DNA of 64,000 nucleotides from Isoetes taiwanensis. Taxonomy: Eukaryota > Streptophyta > Lycopodiopsida > Isoetales > Isoetaceae. Below the pieces are notes generated by a model. It worked only from the letters and a program-made list of their open reading frames with translations. It was not told where the DNA came from and ran no database searches. This document shows, in pieces, positions 23,366-34,870 of the stretch. A program made the translations under genes and the position numbers. Positions within the stretch are counted from its first letter, which is position 1, and each line of letters opens with the position of its first letter. The stretch lies in contig JAJEKV010000032.1 in NCBI GenBank assembly GCA_021234155.1, forward strand, positions 6,976,736 through 7,040,735, read 5' to 3'.

Positions 23366-23370
23366 GAAGA

Positions 23371-24855
23371 GATTTAGATGGTCAAGAACTCTTGAAACGA
23401 GTTTTAAGAACTATGTACAGCATTTTGAATGAAAGCAAAGGGCAAGAAAAATTGGTTCACAAGAGATGCCTAGAAGGATTGTGATTTATAGAGATGTGAA
23501 GTGCTGCAATTGACTGTGGATGAATTAAATGGATCAATCAACAAACAGAGTCTTGGATTGCATGTCACAATATCAATCCTGAGGAGAAAAAAATCTGGAT
23601 CATATATTTGAGGGAGGGAAAAGAGTTTTTTGTGGGAAAATAGTTCGATCCGAGCTCTAAAGACCAAAATATCATGCCCTAATCTTTGCCAAATTTTATG
23701 GTCTGGATGCATCCAGCAAAAAGGCATGATTTCCAACCATAAAACAGGAAAGAAAGTAAAGAAAGAGAAGAAATTGTAGGGTAAAGGATGAACTAACTAT
23801 AGGAAGATTCTTGTTCACAACGGTAAATAACTGCACTAAAAATAGAAAGTCTTTGTTCCAAATTAGGAAAGAGTTGAACCATAGACATATATATGCTGGA
23901 CCGTAGAAGATACTGAGTGCAATCCATTCTAGAACCTTTCATCGAACCAAACAAGGACCTGATCTGCTGCCTTCAAATCACAGACAGAAACCTACACCAA
24001 AAAAGATCCACCATTGGAGTTGAAACCGTGCCACGTTGGACCTTAAAGCATGGGAGAGAGTACCTCTATCTATTTAATCTTGAGCAAAACCAAGACCAGG
24101 CTTCAAGCAAAACCACACTTTTCTTATACTCACCCTTTGTCAAACAATAGAATGCAATAAAAAAGCTCTTCGCTTTTCCTAACCCACTAAATCTATTGAC
24201 ATGGAATCAATGCATTGCCACGATTTCAAAAGCCAAAGTAAGAGGAAGAGAGCCAAAAAATAAATAAAATAAATTATGGACCTGTTTTTGAGTCCACAAA
24301 GAAGACTAATTTCACACGAGGATCATTAGAATCTGGTCCATAAAGGACTCAAGCATGATTTCATTAATTAGAGAAATTTGGAATTCTCGTTTAGCATGAA
24401 ATAGGTTAGCGGGTAGCCATACAGTGCAAAAACTGCTACCAACTGAGTAAAAGTTGGCGTTTTTTTGCACAAATTCTGCAAATGATTCAGTGTTCTGCGG
24501 AAATATAATTTTTACAGCTCATGCAAAGGTCCATCGCCAGTAGAATGTAGTAGGAGGGAATGCTCAAACTTATCGCAAGAATCGCGAACGCGATGTTTCG
24601 CAGCTGAAAGGAGACAAAATAATGAGCCTTTTATTAAGACCATATGAGAGCATTGTGTTAAAATAAGGTACCGAGGAGCAAGCATATCACAAAAAATTCA
24701 GTATTTAAAGCCATATAATTGCTACAGAGGATCGCGGTCGCGATTATTTTTAGCATTAAACATATGGTAAAAGCTATGGTTAAAGACAAAAAGATATGGT
24801 AATACATATTCCTGAAACCAAAATTTCCATTGAAGGAAGTAATATACAACATTCA
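23371..24855. other. non-genic sequence
   Basis: Flank of the LTR element. I see no coding motif, terminal repeat or RNA gene on either strand. Confidence 0.45.
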
Positions 24856-26850
24856 TTATTCTGATTGTGTTTCAGATACTTGATCAGGTATCACACCCAT
24901 TTCATTGGCCATGCGGTTGACATGCTCTCTACCCAATTCCATAGCTTGTGTTGTGTCCATCTCTGAATAACCTGTGACCTCTGGAATCTGAACACCCATG
25001 GCGTTTGCGATGCGCTGCAGATGTGAATCAGGCTCCCATTTTTCACTGTCCACTGCACTGCTCCCGCCTATAAGTTCCTTCTCCGATTCATTAGCAATCT
25101 GCTGTGGATGAGAGAGCTTCTGCTTCTTGCTGTGTACCTGATGCTCTTGTGTCCCGAGAACCTCATCTTCGTCAGTTTCCATGTGCTGTTGGTCTGCTTC
25201 CATGTGCTGTTGGTCTGCTTCCATGTGCTGGTGGTCTGTTTCCATGTGTTCTACACCCACGTATTGAAACTTATGTTCGCCTGTCAAGAAAGGCATGTAC
25301 CCATCAAACTTCTCATTAAGTGCACTCAATTTTTGAAAAGTGGGCTCCAGGGCTTCTATACCTTTTTCAGTCTCTTCAAGCAAGCGCTTTGTTTCTGCCA
25401 TTCTCTCTTCGTAGGACTTAGCATCGAGGTTCTCCAAAATGGAATCCAGGTTTGATAGATCTGTGTTTTGGGTGATACTGATGTTGGGCAGAGCTGGATC
25501 AGGCTCAACATTCTCTGCTTTCTCTTCTTCTTCAAACCCCCCGTACTTTGATTGGCCATTTTCTCAAGCGTTTCCAAGAACGCCCTCAGGAAACGGCACA
25601 CTTTACTGAACTTTGAAGGCCACTCTTTTGCCTTGCATAAGAGCAACACGAGAAGCTGTCCCAGCCGAAAAGAAATCCAGAACGCAACCATCAGTCGGCA
25701 CCAGCTGTTCAACAATATGGTAGGCATACGAGGTTTTCAGCTGACATTTCAATACAAGATCTCCTTCCATTGCCGCCCATTTGAATCTTGGTTTGCCTGT
25801 AAAAAGAGTCTGAAATTTCTTTTTTATCTTCTCATCGGCATCCTCATTACCTGTTAGCGGCATTGGAGGCAATGGTGTTGACTTAGGAGCCTTGCCGTGT
25901 GGAGATAGGCGAAGCTCCAGCTCTGGTTGCACAGGTGCTACCCGAACATCACTCCTGTTAATGCACATATGACTAATAAAGTACTGATGTTCTTTCACCC
26001 TTCGTTTGCTCTCCCATCCCATTTCTTCATAAGAACCTAAAGATAGGTAGCCACCGCCCTGAATTTGCTTCTGACTGTACAAGCAATTGGGCAAATTCAC
26101 TGAGCGCATGATAATAACCAAGTGATAAATTTTGGCATTCGTCATGGTAGCTATCCTTGTAAATAGATCTGTGTATTTCTTGCAATCCCATACCTTGTTT
26201 ATCCCTCGGATGTCAATGAATATCAATGTCGCATTCTCTGACACTTGGGAGGAAGTAGGGATGCCATCCTTCGTCACTGCTATGACAATATTTTTCTTTT
26301 CCTTTCTTTTTCTAGCCTCTTCTGGCTTTAAAATATTCCTGATTGGCTCCAAAGGCTACAGGTAGGTTACCTTGTGTATGATCCTTGTTATAGTTAGCCT
26401 TCACGTACTCTGTATCGGTATCTGATATATCCAGTATTCTCTGTTCATTCAAATCAGGAAAAGCCTGAAGCAATTCCTCCCAGCTATCGAAATCCTTCTG
26501 CAGCAAATTTGTGGCATAAGATAAAATTTCGCGCCTCATAAAAGTGAGGGTTCTGATGTCAGTTGTCCGTTGTTTGCAATCAAATCTCCCGCTATAACCT
26601 GACTGCACCTTTAAATACGTCTTGCCTTCTATAATCTCATTGTTATCGTTTTTGCCGATCCAAACCATGCTGTGTCTGACGTGAAGTTAGGGGAAGGCTC
26701 GATAGCTGCTACTATCATGAGCATATTTCCAATGCCTGAAAAGATCTCTATGCGCTGCCAAGCCTGTGCAGAAATGCCCCAACTGCATGACCTTGTCAGA
26801 TGGCCCATAGCCTTCGTGCTCATTGATAACATTCCAGTTTCTACTCTCAT
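24856..26850 (-). pseudogene. degenerate amino-methyltransferase-like protein with C-terminal heptad repeats
   Basis: Three minus-strand frames follow in order with overlaps: 26668-26312, 26352-25603 and 25437-24856. The middle frame has IFIDIRG, in the place of a DPPY motif IV, and then near its end CVLDFFSAGTASRVALMQGKR. The latter resembles motif I of beta-class N4/N6 DNA methylases (VLDPFSGSGTT...AxxxGR). The motif IV position without a DPPY-like core makes catalysis doubtful. The C-terminal frame has a 7-residue repeat (HMEADQQ, about 25240-25170) and an acidic tail. The frameshifts indicate decay. It may start at 26850, where its ATG overlaps that of the divergent transposase. I consider it cargo of the same DNA transposon. 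A decayed host gene is the alternative. Confidence 0.5.
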
Positions 26851-29362
26851 GGTTGCGGTGAAGGAGAAGGATGTGGAGAATGAACCTTACTCTATTAGAC
26901 CCGAAATTGGCATCACCAAAAAGAGACCTTACAGCATGGTCAATCGGAGACCCAGGACACGTCCAGCACAGACTAAATGTGAAAGAAAAACTAGTGCTGA
27001 GGCTATTCTAGACTTCAGGTCATCACTCTGCTGCATGAAACGATGCTGTGCAAATTTTACATCCCAGGAGATAGCTTGCATGAGAACCTTTTACTGGAAC
27101 ATGAAGTCCTCGGAGCACACAACCTTTGCATATAACATGCTAGATCTTTGCTCTGAAAATGGTGTAGTTCGCAACCTGATGTTGAATAACAAACAAAAAG
27201 CGTGAAAGCATGGCATAAAGCCTATGGCATACCCATTTCCACTTTTTACAAGTGGAAGAAGCTCTTCAATGACGGCCACAGAATTGCTGAGCACGGAAAT
27301 ACTGGGTCTAAGAAGCCAAGGTCTCATACTTTGGCTGGCAATGCTGTGCTATCTATGTTCATAGATGAAAACGCAGAGACGATGCCACACCAAAAAAATT
27401 ACGAAGCGAGGGTAGCGAACAAAATGTTAAGAGGCTACCTTCAGCCTTGACTAAGAAGGATATACACCAAGAAGTAGATATTACCGTTACGAGGAGATGA
27501 GGGCAAGCATATTTCTCCTTCGCCTTTTAATCACCGCTTGGAAAGAGAATCATTCAGAGGTGGCAATAGCTAAGAGGATAGCATTTTCTAAGTGTAACAC
27601 CTGTATTGTCATAAAGGAAAAGCTTGCTAAGACCAGAGATCCAAATGAAAGAAGGGTACTTGCAATAGAGAGAAAATCACATATGACGCCCAGATTTCAT
27701 GCGGGGAGCCTTTATCGGGTCCCCGAGAGCTTTGTCTCATAGCTCTCCCGAGCACGCTTTTAACCATTATACATGATAAGATGGATTAGAATAAGACCAT
27801 GGTCCCTCGCCTAGAGAAGCTAGCAAAGTCTGTATGGAGGGGTGAACGATCGAAGGTCGGGTTGTTGTGTGCTCTCATGCACGGCCATGGTATAGGTGCC
27901 TTGGGCCACTTCTCACCGGACCTCCGGCCCCGATGATTCTAATTTTCATGTGGGATCCTTGAATCATACCCAAGACACCGGAGAATAGATCCGAGGATAA
28001 TTGGGGCCATTTGAGAGATACAGATCGCCCGAAAGCAAAATTAGGGGTGCAGCAATTTTAAACACAGATAACCTTAGGACAAAAATGATGAATGGCAGTA
28101 GAAATGATTTTATGCCTCCTATCAAAGGCCCCATGGTAGCGAACAAGTTGCCTAGGAGGCTTTACTTGCAGCTAGATAATTGCTCAGGTCAGAATAAGAA
28201 TAGATATCTTTTCTCTTACTTGTCATACTTGGTCCGGGTTAGGTGTCTTTGATCAAGTGTATTTTGGGATTCATGATGGTTGGACACACCCACGATGACA
28301 TAGATGCCCTATTTGGAAACTACTCTACTCTGATGAGAAGATCAGATGCATTGACTATTCTGGAGCTTATGCAACTCTTCAGGCAGTGTAGTTCAAAGGC
28401 TCCTTTACCTTACCTTGTGACAGAGGTTCCTGATTGGAAGGAATTCATGAAAGGTTTTATCCCTGATAAGAAGGACCGTTTATATGGTCACTTGGAACCT
28501 CTACTCTTCAAGTTTTGCATGAAGGATGGATGGCCACTAATGTTCTACAAGATGAGGCCAGGGCATAGGGAGTGGCTCCCTGAAAAGGGAATCAGAATGT
28601 GGAAGGAGGATGCCCAAGGTTTACCTATGATTCCGAGAGGATCACCTAAGGTCCTGCAGCCATATGGGAGCTTGAAAGATATAGGTGCATTAAGAGCTTC
28701 TATTGCCAAGTACATGATGCACTGGGCAGCTATTTCTAGAGCTGGCGATAAGTCATGGTCCAACACATATATGAATGAAGTTATTGACTACATGGTCCAC
28801 CTTGCCGCTGAAAGTGCTTGGGGACGCAGCCGGTGAGAGAGTCATCATTCAGATTTCTCGCCCAAAGACCGGGCAAAGTGCATTGGAAGAACTCAAAAGA
28901 GTGTTTGTGGATGAGCACATTGAAGCATCTCATTACGTTGGGCCTTTCGGGTAGACCCAAGAACCCAGTTGAAATATTCGACCCCTACCAAGATGTCAAG
29001 AAAGGAATGCTCTTGCTAAATCGCGGACCACATGATAATCGCCCGACGCGTGGATGGCTTTTTGCCGAAGAGGACCCAAGAGAGGACCCTAATCTCCCAC
29101 ATTACGAAGAGGTGTTTGTCTCCCTGGTTTGAGCTCTGTTGGTTTAAAGGGAACCTCATATGCAATGCAAGATAGGGATTCTTTGGAGCAAGAATTGAGA
29201 CCCAATCCTAATGACCCGCCACGCTACCAACATTTGAAAACAATAGACTATGGTTGGGTCTGTAGAGACCAGGCCATTGTCGATGGTGATCCCCAAGAGT
29301 GTGGGGGTCAATTGCAAGAATTAGTGGCTAAAGAAGCTAAGGACGATGATGAGAACTCTTGA
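26849..29362 (+). pseudogene. DUF7869-type DDE transposase remnant
   Basis: Blocks in order on the plus strand are: a Cys-rich basic N-terminus ending around LCCMKRCC (to 27205); AHKAYGIPISTFYKWKKL-like helix-turn-helix sequence followed by HGNTGSKKPRSHTL (27200-27330); YLQLDNCSGQNKNRYLFSYL (28165-28235); MVGHTHDDIDALFG (28272-28315); and an acidic, Pro-rich C-terminus to 29362. The QLDN..GQNKNRY and GHTH.DID pair is what I associate with the DUF7869 transposase-like domain, which has acidic residues in an RNase H-type fold. Frame changes at 27.2, 27.45-28.0, 28.24 and 28.83 kb show that it is inactive. The start is chosen at ATG 26849. Confidence 0.65.
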
Positions 29363-30201
29363 GGTATGCAATGCTCTTTTACATAATTACTATATCATTC
29401 ATAACATGCAAGTTACAATAGACTAGTTATTATTCATTACGCTCTGCGTTTTCATCTCAACACAAGAGCTCTTACACTATACAATGCTAAAGCGTGTGAT
29501 TCATTCATCTTCGGGATCTGTAGTAGTGATCCCCGATATCTCATAGCTCATTCGGCCGGGAAGCCAAATCAGATGGATCATTACACGAATTGACGCAGTG
29601 GCAACGAATCTCCGCCCAAAGCTTTTTTCGCGGTAGGGATCAAGAAGAAGATGCCTGCCTAGGCAACCAACAAGATCGAGTGGCTCATTGAGCACTTGAT
29701 CGCCTCGATGTGGTGAATTGATGAAGGCAAAAATCCATGGGAGAGGAATGAACTTTAGCCCAAGTGAGAAGCTTTTATAGTGAGGTAGAATTATTGAGGT
29801 GAATTATTGGGGTAGACTTCAAGCCATTATTGCTCGTGGTATAAGACCGTTGTATAAATACAAGTATAATACATCTTCGTATGGATATATGTATGCTTTT
29901 AAAACGTGTGCTTGAGTAATTCAGGTGTGGTTGAAATTACGCATCGCTTGCTCTGAGGAATCCAGCTACGTGAATTGCTTGCTAAAGAGGCATCCGAGGA
30001 TGGAGATGAAACTTGGGTCTTACTGTGTACATTAAAGCATTTCACAATATACTATTTATTATCCATAACATCACTACAATAGACTATTTATTATTCATTA
30101 CGCCTTGCATTTTTCATCTTAACACAAGAGCTCTTACACTATAACATGTTGAACGTGTGATTCATTCATCTTCGTGGATGTAGTAGTGATCCCCCGATAT
30201 C

Positions 30202-30411
30202 TCATAGCTCATGCGCGCCGTGAAGCCAAATCAGATCGATCATCACACGAATAATGGACTTGAGGCAGGTGAATCTCAAAGCACCCAAAGCTTTTCTTCG
30301 CAGGTAGGGATCAAGAAGAAGATGCCTGTCTAGGCAACCAACAAGATCAGAGTGGCTCATTGAGCACTTGATCGCCTCGATGTGGTGAACTGATGAAGGC
30401 GAAAAATCCAT
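30202..30411 (-). CDS. small ORF of the tandem unit (69 aa), unit 2
   Basis: It starts at 30411, about 35-40 bp downstream of a minus-strand TATA box (plus 30446-30455). The product contains IEAIKCSMSHSDLVGCLDRH followed by LLLDPYLRRKALG. Unit 1 has the corresponding DLVGCLGRHLLLDPYREK in a frame without the same start. Unit 3 has a diverged FKCYLSYNDL...LDPWLQSKADG. I do not recognise the family. It has no signal peptide or TM segment and is basic. Conservation of the TATA-to-ATG distance in units 2 and 3 supports a real gene origin. Confidence 0.4.
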   Translation of the reverse strand: MDFSPSSVHHIEAIKCSMSHSDLVGCLDRHLLLDPYLRRKALGALRFTCLKSIIRVMIDLIWLHGAHEL

Positions 30412-30880
30412 GGGAGATGAATGAACTTTAGCCCCGAAGTGAGAAGTTTTTATAGTGAGGTAGAATTATTGGGGTGGACTTTACCCCAATTATTGCGCGT
30501 GTATAAGACTGTTGTATACATACAAGTGTAATACATCTTTCGTATGGATATGTTTTGTGGATTCATGATGGTAGAAGTTTTTGTGCTTTAGTAATTCAAG
30601 TGTGATTGAAAAGCTTGCAGATATAGTGGAAGTCGAAGAGCACAACCCTACACTACACTCAGGTATGATACATCAAACAATATTCATTGTGCTATTACAT
30701 CCTTACATAGTTTGTAGGTGCTCATACCATTATTATATCATAAACGATATGATGAGTCATCGCGATAACATTGATTCACTCATCATCAACATTAAAGCTC
30801 GTGGATGCTATTCACTCATAGATCTCCCGATCGGGAAGCCGATAAATGTGGACTTTAACACGAGTGAGCTTCCCCGGGCA

Positions 30881-31018
30881 CTAGCGAGGACCATCAGCCT
30901 TAGATTGGAGCCATGGATCAAGATTAACACCATTTCTTGCGCATTCATTCAGATCGTTGTAGCTCAAGTAGCACTTGAAAGATCGGATGTGCTCTGGACG
31001 AGGCATCGAGGAAGCCAT
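30881..31018 (-). CDS. small ORF of the tandem unit (45 aa), unit 3
   Basis: It starts with MASSMPRPEHI at 31018, with a TATA box at plus 31054-31062, and ends at TAG 30881-30883. The FKCYLSYNDL and LDPWLQSKADGPR segments align with the unit-2 product despite much lower DNA identity, suggesting the amino-acid pattern was kept for a time. The longer ORF starting at 31111 includes the TATA region and is less likely. Function unknown. Confidence 0.4.
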   Translation of the reverse strand: MASSMPRPEHIRSFKCYLSYNDLNECARNGVNLDPWLQSKADGPR

Positions 31019-31274
31019 GGGAGATGAATGATCTCTACCCCCGAGTCGAGCTGTTTTTATAGTGAAGTGAAAATTATTGATGTGAATTATTGGTGTAGAA
31101 TGTAGGGCCATTATTGGGCTTCTACAAGTATCATGTACACGTACAAGTATAACACATAATTTGTATGTATATGTGTATGTTAATTACCTCATGTTTATTG
31201 GGCTCGAGAACTAGGTGAAAGTATTCGTGCTTGAGCAAATAAGGTGTGCTTAAAATTCTCAAAATTGCGTTATT

Positions 31275-31987
31275 TTATCCAATTAATGAAATCATGCTTA
31301 CTCCCACGTGTGATGTTCCCTTCAAATATCTGATCACTCTTTTCACTGCTTTCCAATGACCAGATCCATAATTTTGCATGTATCTACTCGTTGCTCCCAC
31401 TGCTTGTACTATATCAGGTCTAGTACTGACCATTATATGTATGAGATAACCTACTACACCGCAATACGGTACATGCTTCATCTCATCGATCTCTGACGGG
31501 CTTCTAGGTTCCATATCCTTAGACAATTTTTCATTCATAGCAGCAGGCGTGTCCTTAGCAGAACATTGTCATACCAAACCTTTTGCATATATGTAGTATG
31601 GCTTGTTGCTGGTGTATCAGGATGGTTCTATGCCCTCCTATTTCTGATGACTTGGAGATTCAAACAAGTGCGAATCTCCCCTAAATCTGTCATTTTAAAT
31701 TCTGCGTGTAAGGCATCTTTTATCTAGTTAATTCCTTCCATGCCTTTCCCTGCAAGGATCAAATCATCAATGTATACTATGACAATCAACAACTTTCGAT
31801 CAACTAGCTTTGTGTAAACATTCCACTCAGTGACACATCTAGAAAACTTGAGTGATTTCAGAAAACTGTCAATCTGTATGTACCAAGCACTTGGACTTTG
31901 CTTGAGGCCATAGATGGCTCTGTTTAATCTGCAAACTTTTCCTCCAGGGATTACGCATATGCAAGTACAAGTGCATATGCCGGACAT
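31275..31987 (-). pseudogene. Copia reverse transcriptase, C-terminal part
   Basis: The frame 31987-31724 has CRLNRAIYGLKQSPSAWY and the catalytic VIVYIDDLILAG. After a break, 31538-31275 has VGYLIHIMVSTRPDIVQAV and HWKAVKRVIRYLKGTSHVG. The fingers/palm start of RT is absent. The protein stops just before RNase H because the element is truncated. Confidence 0.92.
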
Positions 31988-32867
31988 CCAAAAATTCTAA
32001 GATGAGCCACATCCGGTTTGACTCTTGTCCACGCTTCTTCTGGAGTTTTTCCCTGATTGCCACAGTCGGAACCCTGTTTTGTAGATAGGCAGCTATCATA
32101 ATTGCTCCTCCCCAAAATTGATTAGCAAGCCCAGCGAATCTCAACATGCTTAAGGCACTTTCTTTGAGAGTCTTGATTTTTCTCTCCGCGACTCCATTTT
32201 GATGATCTCGTATAGAAGAAAAAAGCTACCTTTTAATGCCATCTTGTTGCAAGCATTGAGAAAATACCTTGGATAGATATTCTTGGCCATTATCATTTCT
32301 TAACATGCCAACTTCTAGACTTGTCTCTTTCTCAACTTCAGTTTTCCGTGCTTTAAAATGTGTGAGAACTTCTTTCTTGCTTTTCATCAAATACACAAAG
32401 GTTTTTCTGCAAAAATCATCTACAAAAATGAGGAAATAGAGCGCATTACCAAGAGACGGAATTGGGACTGGACCACTAATATCAATATGCACTAACTGCA
32501 GCAGTCTTGTCGCACGGGTTCCCTTTCGCTTGATTCTTTTCTCCTTGTGCTACTTGCTAAAAATACAGCCTTCACAAATGTCCAGCTTTCCATGACTTGG
32601 TAGTTTGATTCCTTCTGCCAAATTGTCATCAACCAGGGTTCTCATTCTCCCTTCATTTATGTGGCCAAGTCGCCAGTGCCATAGCTGCCACTCTTTTTTC
32701 CCCAAGGTGGCTACAAATGCTTGACTTTCATCTTTCTCTTCTTCCAAAAGTTTGTATAGAAACCTATCTCTGATTCCTTTTGCAACGAGCTGTTGGGATG
32801 AGTTCAGCAGCAATGTTTCTCTCCTCAATATTAGGGAATGGATCCCAACATCTGCTAATCTAGACAA
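31988..32867 (-). pseudogene. Copia GAG-pre-integrase and integrase region
   Basis: WHWRLGHINEGRMRTL followed by CEGCIFSK forms the His/Cys zinc module of GAG-pre-integrase (about 32690-32550). The integrase core follows with DISGPVP (first acidic residue) and FLIFVDDF, then RNDNGQEYLSK (second). The segment near 32150-32080 (LRFAGLANQFWGGA) is the usual C-terminal part. Frameshifts at about 32550, 32200 and 32030 break it. Confidence 0.9.
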
Positions 32868-32870
32868 AGA

Positions 32871-33704
32871 TTACAGATTTTTTGGTAAATTTAGAACATA
32901 TAGTACCTGATGCAGCTTTCTTGGACAGTCCAGGAATTTGAGCCTTCGAGATCCTGTACCAGCAACCTTTAGTCCTGACGAAATGCCATTCACAAATCGT
33001 TCACGCCCAGCTTCTTCTAAGGTTTCAAACCATTCCTTGCATTTTGTCATGAGGTGTGTGGCAGCTGAATCCAAGACCCAAATTTTGCTTGATGAGATGG
33101 CATTGGCTTTGAATGCCTGAACTTCTACTACGGAGGCTTCTGGGCTGCAGCGAACTGATGGATCAACCTCTTCATGATCCTCCATGTTTCTTGCTTGATC
33201 AGTGATACTTTCAATGGCTACCAACTCCCAGCGACATTGAAGGAATTTAGCAACCTGTTTAGCTTCATTTTCTAAGCATGTTTCCAGTTCCTCTTGAAGA
33301 TGTTCTTTTTCGGCATCATCTTCCACTCCAAATTGAACAGGCAATGGTTGATGCTCAAAGCATGCCATATTCCCTTCAATTTCACTTTCTTCTGATTCTT
33401 CAAGTTCTGAATCCTCCTTTTCGGCCACGTGAGCCATGAGCTTCTTTCCCCCCTTGTTGCTCCACCTTCTGACATTTGATTTTTGGCTAGATCTTACTAT
33501 TTTGTCTTTGCTGTGCACTTTCTTGTTAATGTCTCCCTTTCTTTCCTTTTTGCAATTCCTTGAGATGTGTTCCTTCTTTCCACAATTCCAACATTCCATA
33601 TCATTCTTGTCAGTTTTGTTTTGTTGTTTAACTTTAGCTACATAGGCCACTTCCTCTTGTCCTTTATGTTTCAGGGTTGACACTTGCAAAATACCTCCAA
33701 TCAT
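32871..33704 (-). pseudogene. Copia Gag zinc knuckle and protease
   Basis: CWNCGKKEHISRNC (CX2CX4HX4C) at about 33597-33556 is the Gag knuckle. After an acidic linker, WVLDSAATHLMT at about 33085-33050 sits where the aspartic protease has a D-S/T-G triad. Here the third residue is Ala, which is a common variant in Copia or a decay substitution. Confidence 0.88.
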
Positions 33705-33719
33705 TGTCTCACTTCTCAG

Positions 33720-34346
33720 TTTGGTTTCTTGGCACCCTAGAGTTTGCTTGAGTGAATCATAAGTTTTTGGAAGGCTACAAGAATGGCCATGGCAAGGTCT
33801 TCATCACTATGACATGTTGAAGTGCTGCTAATTGATCTGCCAATCCATCCATCTTACTTATGTGATCCGTGGGATCATTATCTGCTTGCACCTTAGCAGA
33901 AAAGAATTGTTGCCACAAGAAACACTTTTGAGAAGTATTGTGCGTCTGAAAGGTTCTCTGGAGACACTCCCAGCCTTCCTTTGTTGTATTCTTGAGTCTG
34001 ACAAGAGGAATTTGACCATTTTTCAGCCCAAACATCATGAATGTCTTAGCTCTATTGCCTTTCTTTCTTCAATTTGCTAGGTGCTCAAGAATCCGCAGCT
34101 GATACGGGATTCATCACCTTCCCATTGCTGCTAGACGCTTCAGAGACTTGTGGTTTTGGAAATTCCCCACTTACCACATCCCAAACATCCCTCGCCTCCA
34201 GGATCCCTTGCATCTTCCAAAACCATACGGTAGCATTATTACAGTCTAGTTTCTCTAGATGCTTTAGATCCATCTGCAGAGTTTCCATATCTCCTGTATA
34301 CGAACCTAACTCAGGAAAAGAAGGATCCCCTCCTAGCCTCTACTAA
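33720..34346 (-). pseudogene. Copia Gag (UBN2/DUF4219-like) N-terminal part
   Basis: Frames 34288-34085 (NNATVWFWKMQGILEARDVW) and 34038-33775 (KEGWECLQRTFQTHNTSQK, DHISKMDGLADQLAAL) match the usual plant Copia Gag layout. An internal frameshift lies near 34060. Confidence 0.85.
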
Positions 34347-34359
34347 GGCTCTGATACCA

Positions 34360-34870
34360 TGAAAAGATTTCTAAGCGCAGATAGAAATCAAGAACACCAA
34401 AAGCAGGATGCCTCACGTTGGCGGGAGGCTCTCTATTAATATGATACAGGTATACAATGGATGGCCTCAAACGGCTAGAGCCTTAAAGGCCACTCCACAG
34501 GTAAAACAAAAATAGACATTCTGTTCTATATTTACGAGCATAACAACGTCCTATTTTAACACACGCGACCCCAACCCCAGCGCCACAACATCCTTTCTAA
34601 AAAGGAAAATGGCTCGACCACAGCAAACAGACCATCAACATCCCCAAACCCCCCAAACCTATTTTTTGACATCAGAGACCATCAACATCCTCAAACCTAT
34701 TTTTTGACATCAGACTCGTATAGTTCAGGAATACGAATACCCCCCTGAACCATTAAAAACCTTATGTAATAGCTTGCCCCTTCAACAATTGCACAAGATA
34801 ATTGGATGTGTATAAAAATCGGACATGGTCATGTTTAAACCAGCTTGAGGACATGGTCATGTTTAAACCA
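34360..34870 (-). repeat. 5' LTR of the Copia element (outer end uncertain)
   Basis: The LTR's 3' end (CA in element sense) abuts the tRNA-Met primer site at 34360. Outward there are two imperfect direct copies of a CATCAACATCC...TTTTTTGACATCAGA segment (34629-34730) and a 25-bp duplication around 34830-34875. No 3' LTR exists in the window, so the 5' end cannot be fixed. Confidence 0.6.

Larger units (their letters stand above)
29400..31200 (-). repeat. three tandem about 650-bp units, each with a TATA box and a small minus-strand ORF
   Basis: Units near 29480-29960, 30130-30610 and 30760-31200 share a block order: a CATCTTCG block, a GGATCAAG block, CCATGGGAGATGAATGA, a TTTTTATAGTGA box, and a run ending ACAAGTATAA. 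Units 1 and 2 are close and unit 3 is more diverged. They immediately follow the transposase remnant and could be its subterminal region or an independent duplicated gene array. Confidence 0.8.
31275..34360 (-). mobile_element. Ty1/Copia retrotransposon, 3'-truncated and internally deleted
   Basis: On the minus strand a primer-binding site complementary to initiator tRNA-Met (TGGTATCAGAGCC, 34359-34347) follows the 5' LTR. It is followed by gag with a CCHC knuckle, protease, GAG-pre-integrase, integrase and part of RT in Copia order. Most of the N-terminal RT is deleted near 31960. RNase H and the 3' LTR are missing: similarity ends at 31275, against the tandem small-ORF units. It cannot be autonomous. 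Confidence 0.92.

Noticed and set aside
26672-26848. N-terminal extension of the transposase from 26672
   Set aside because: This part overlaps the opposite-strand ORF and shows no transposase similarity; ATG 26849 is preferred.
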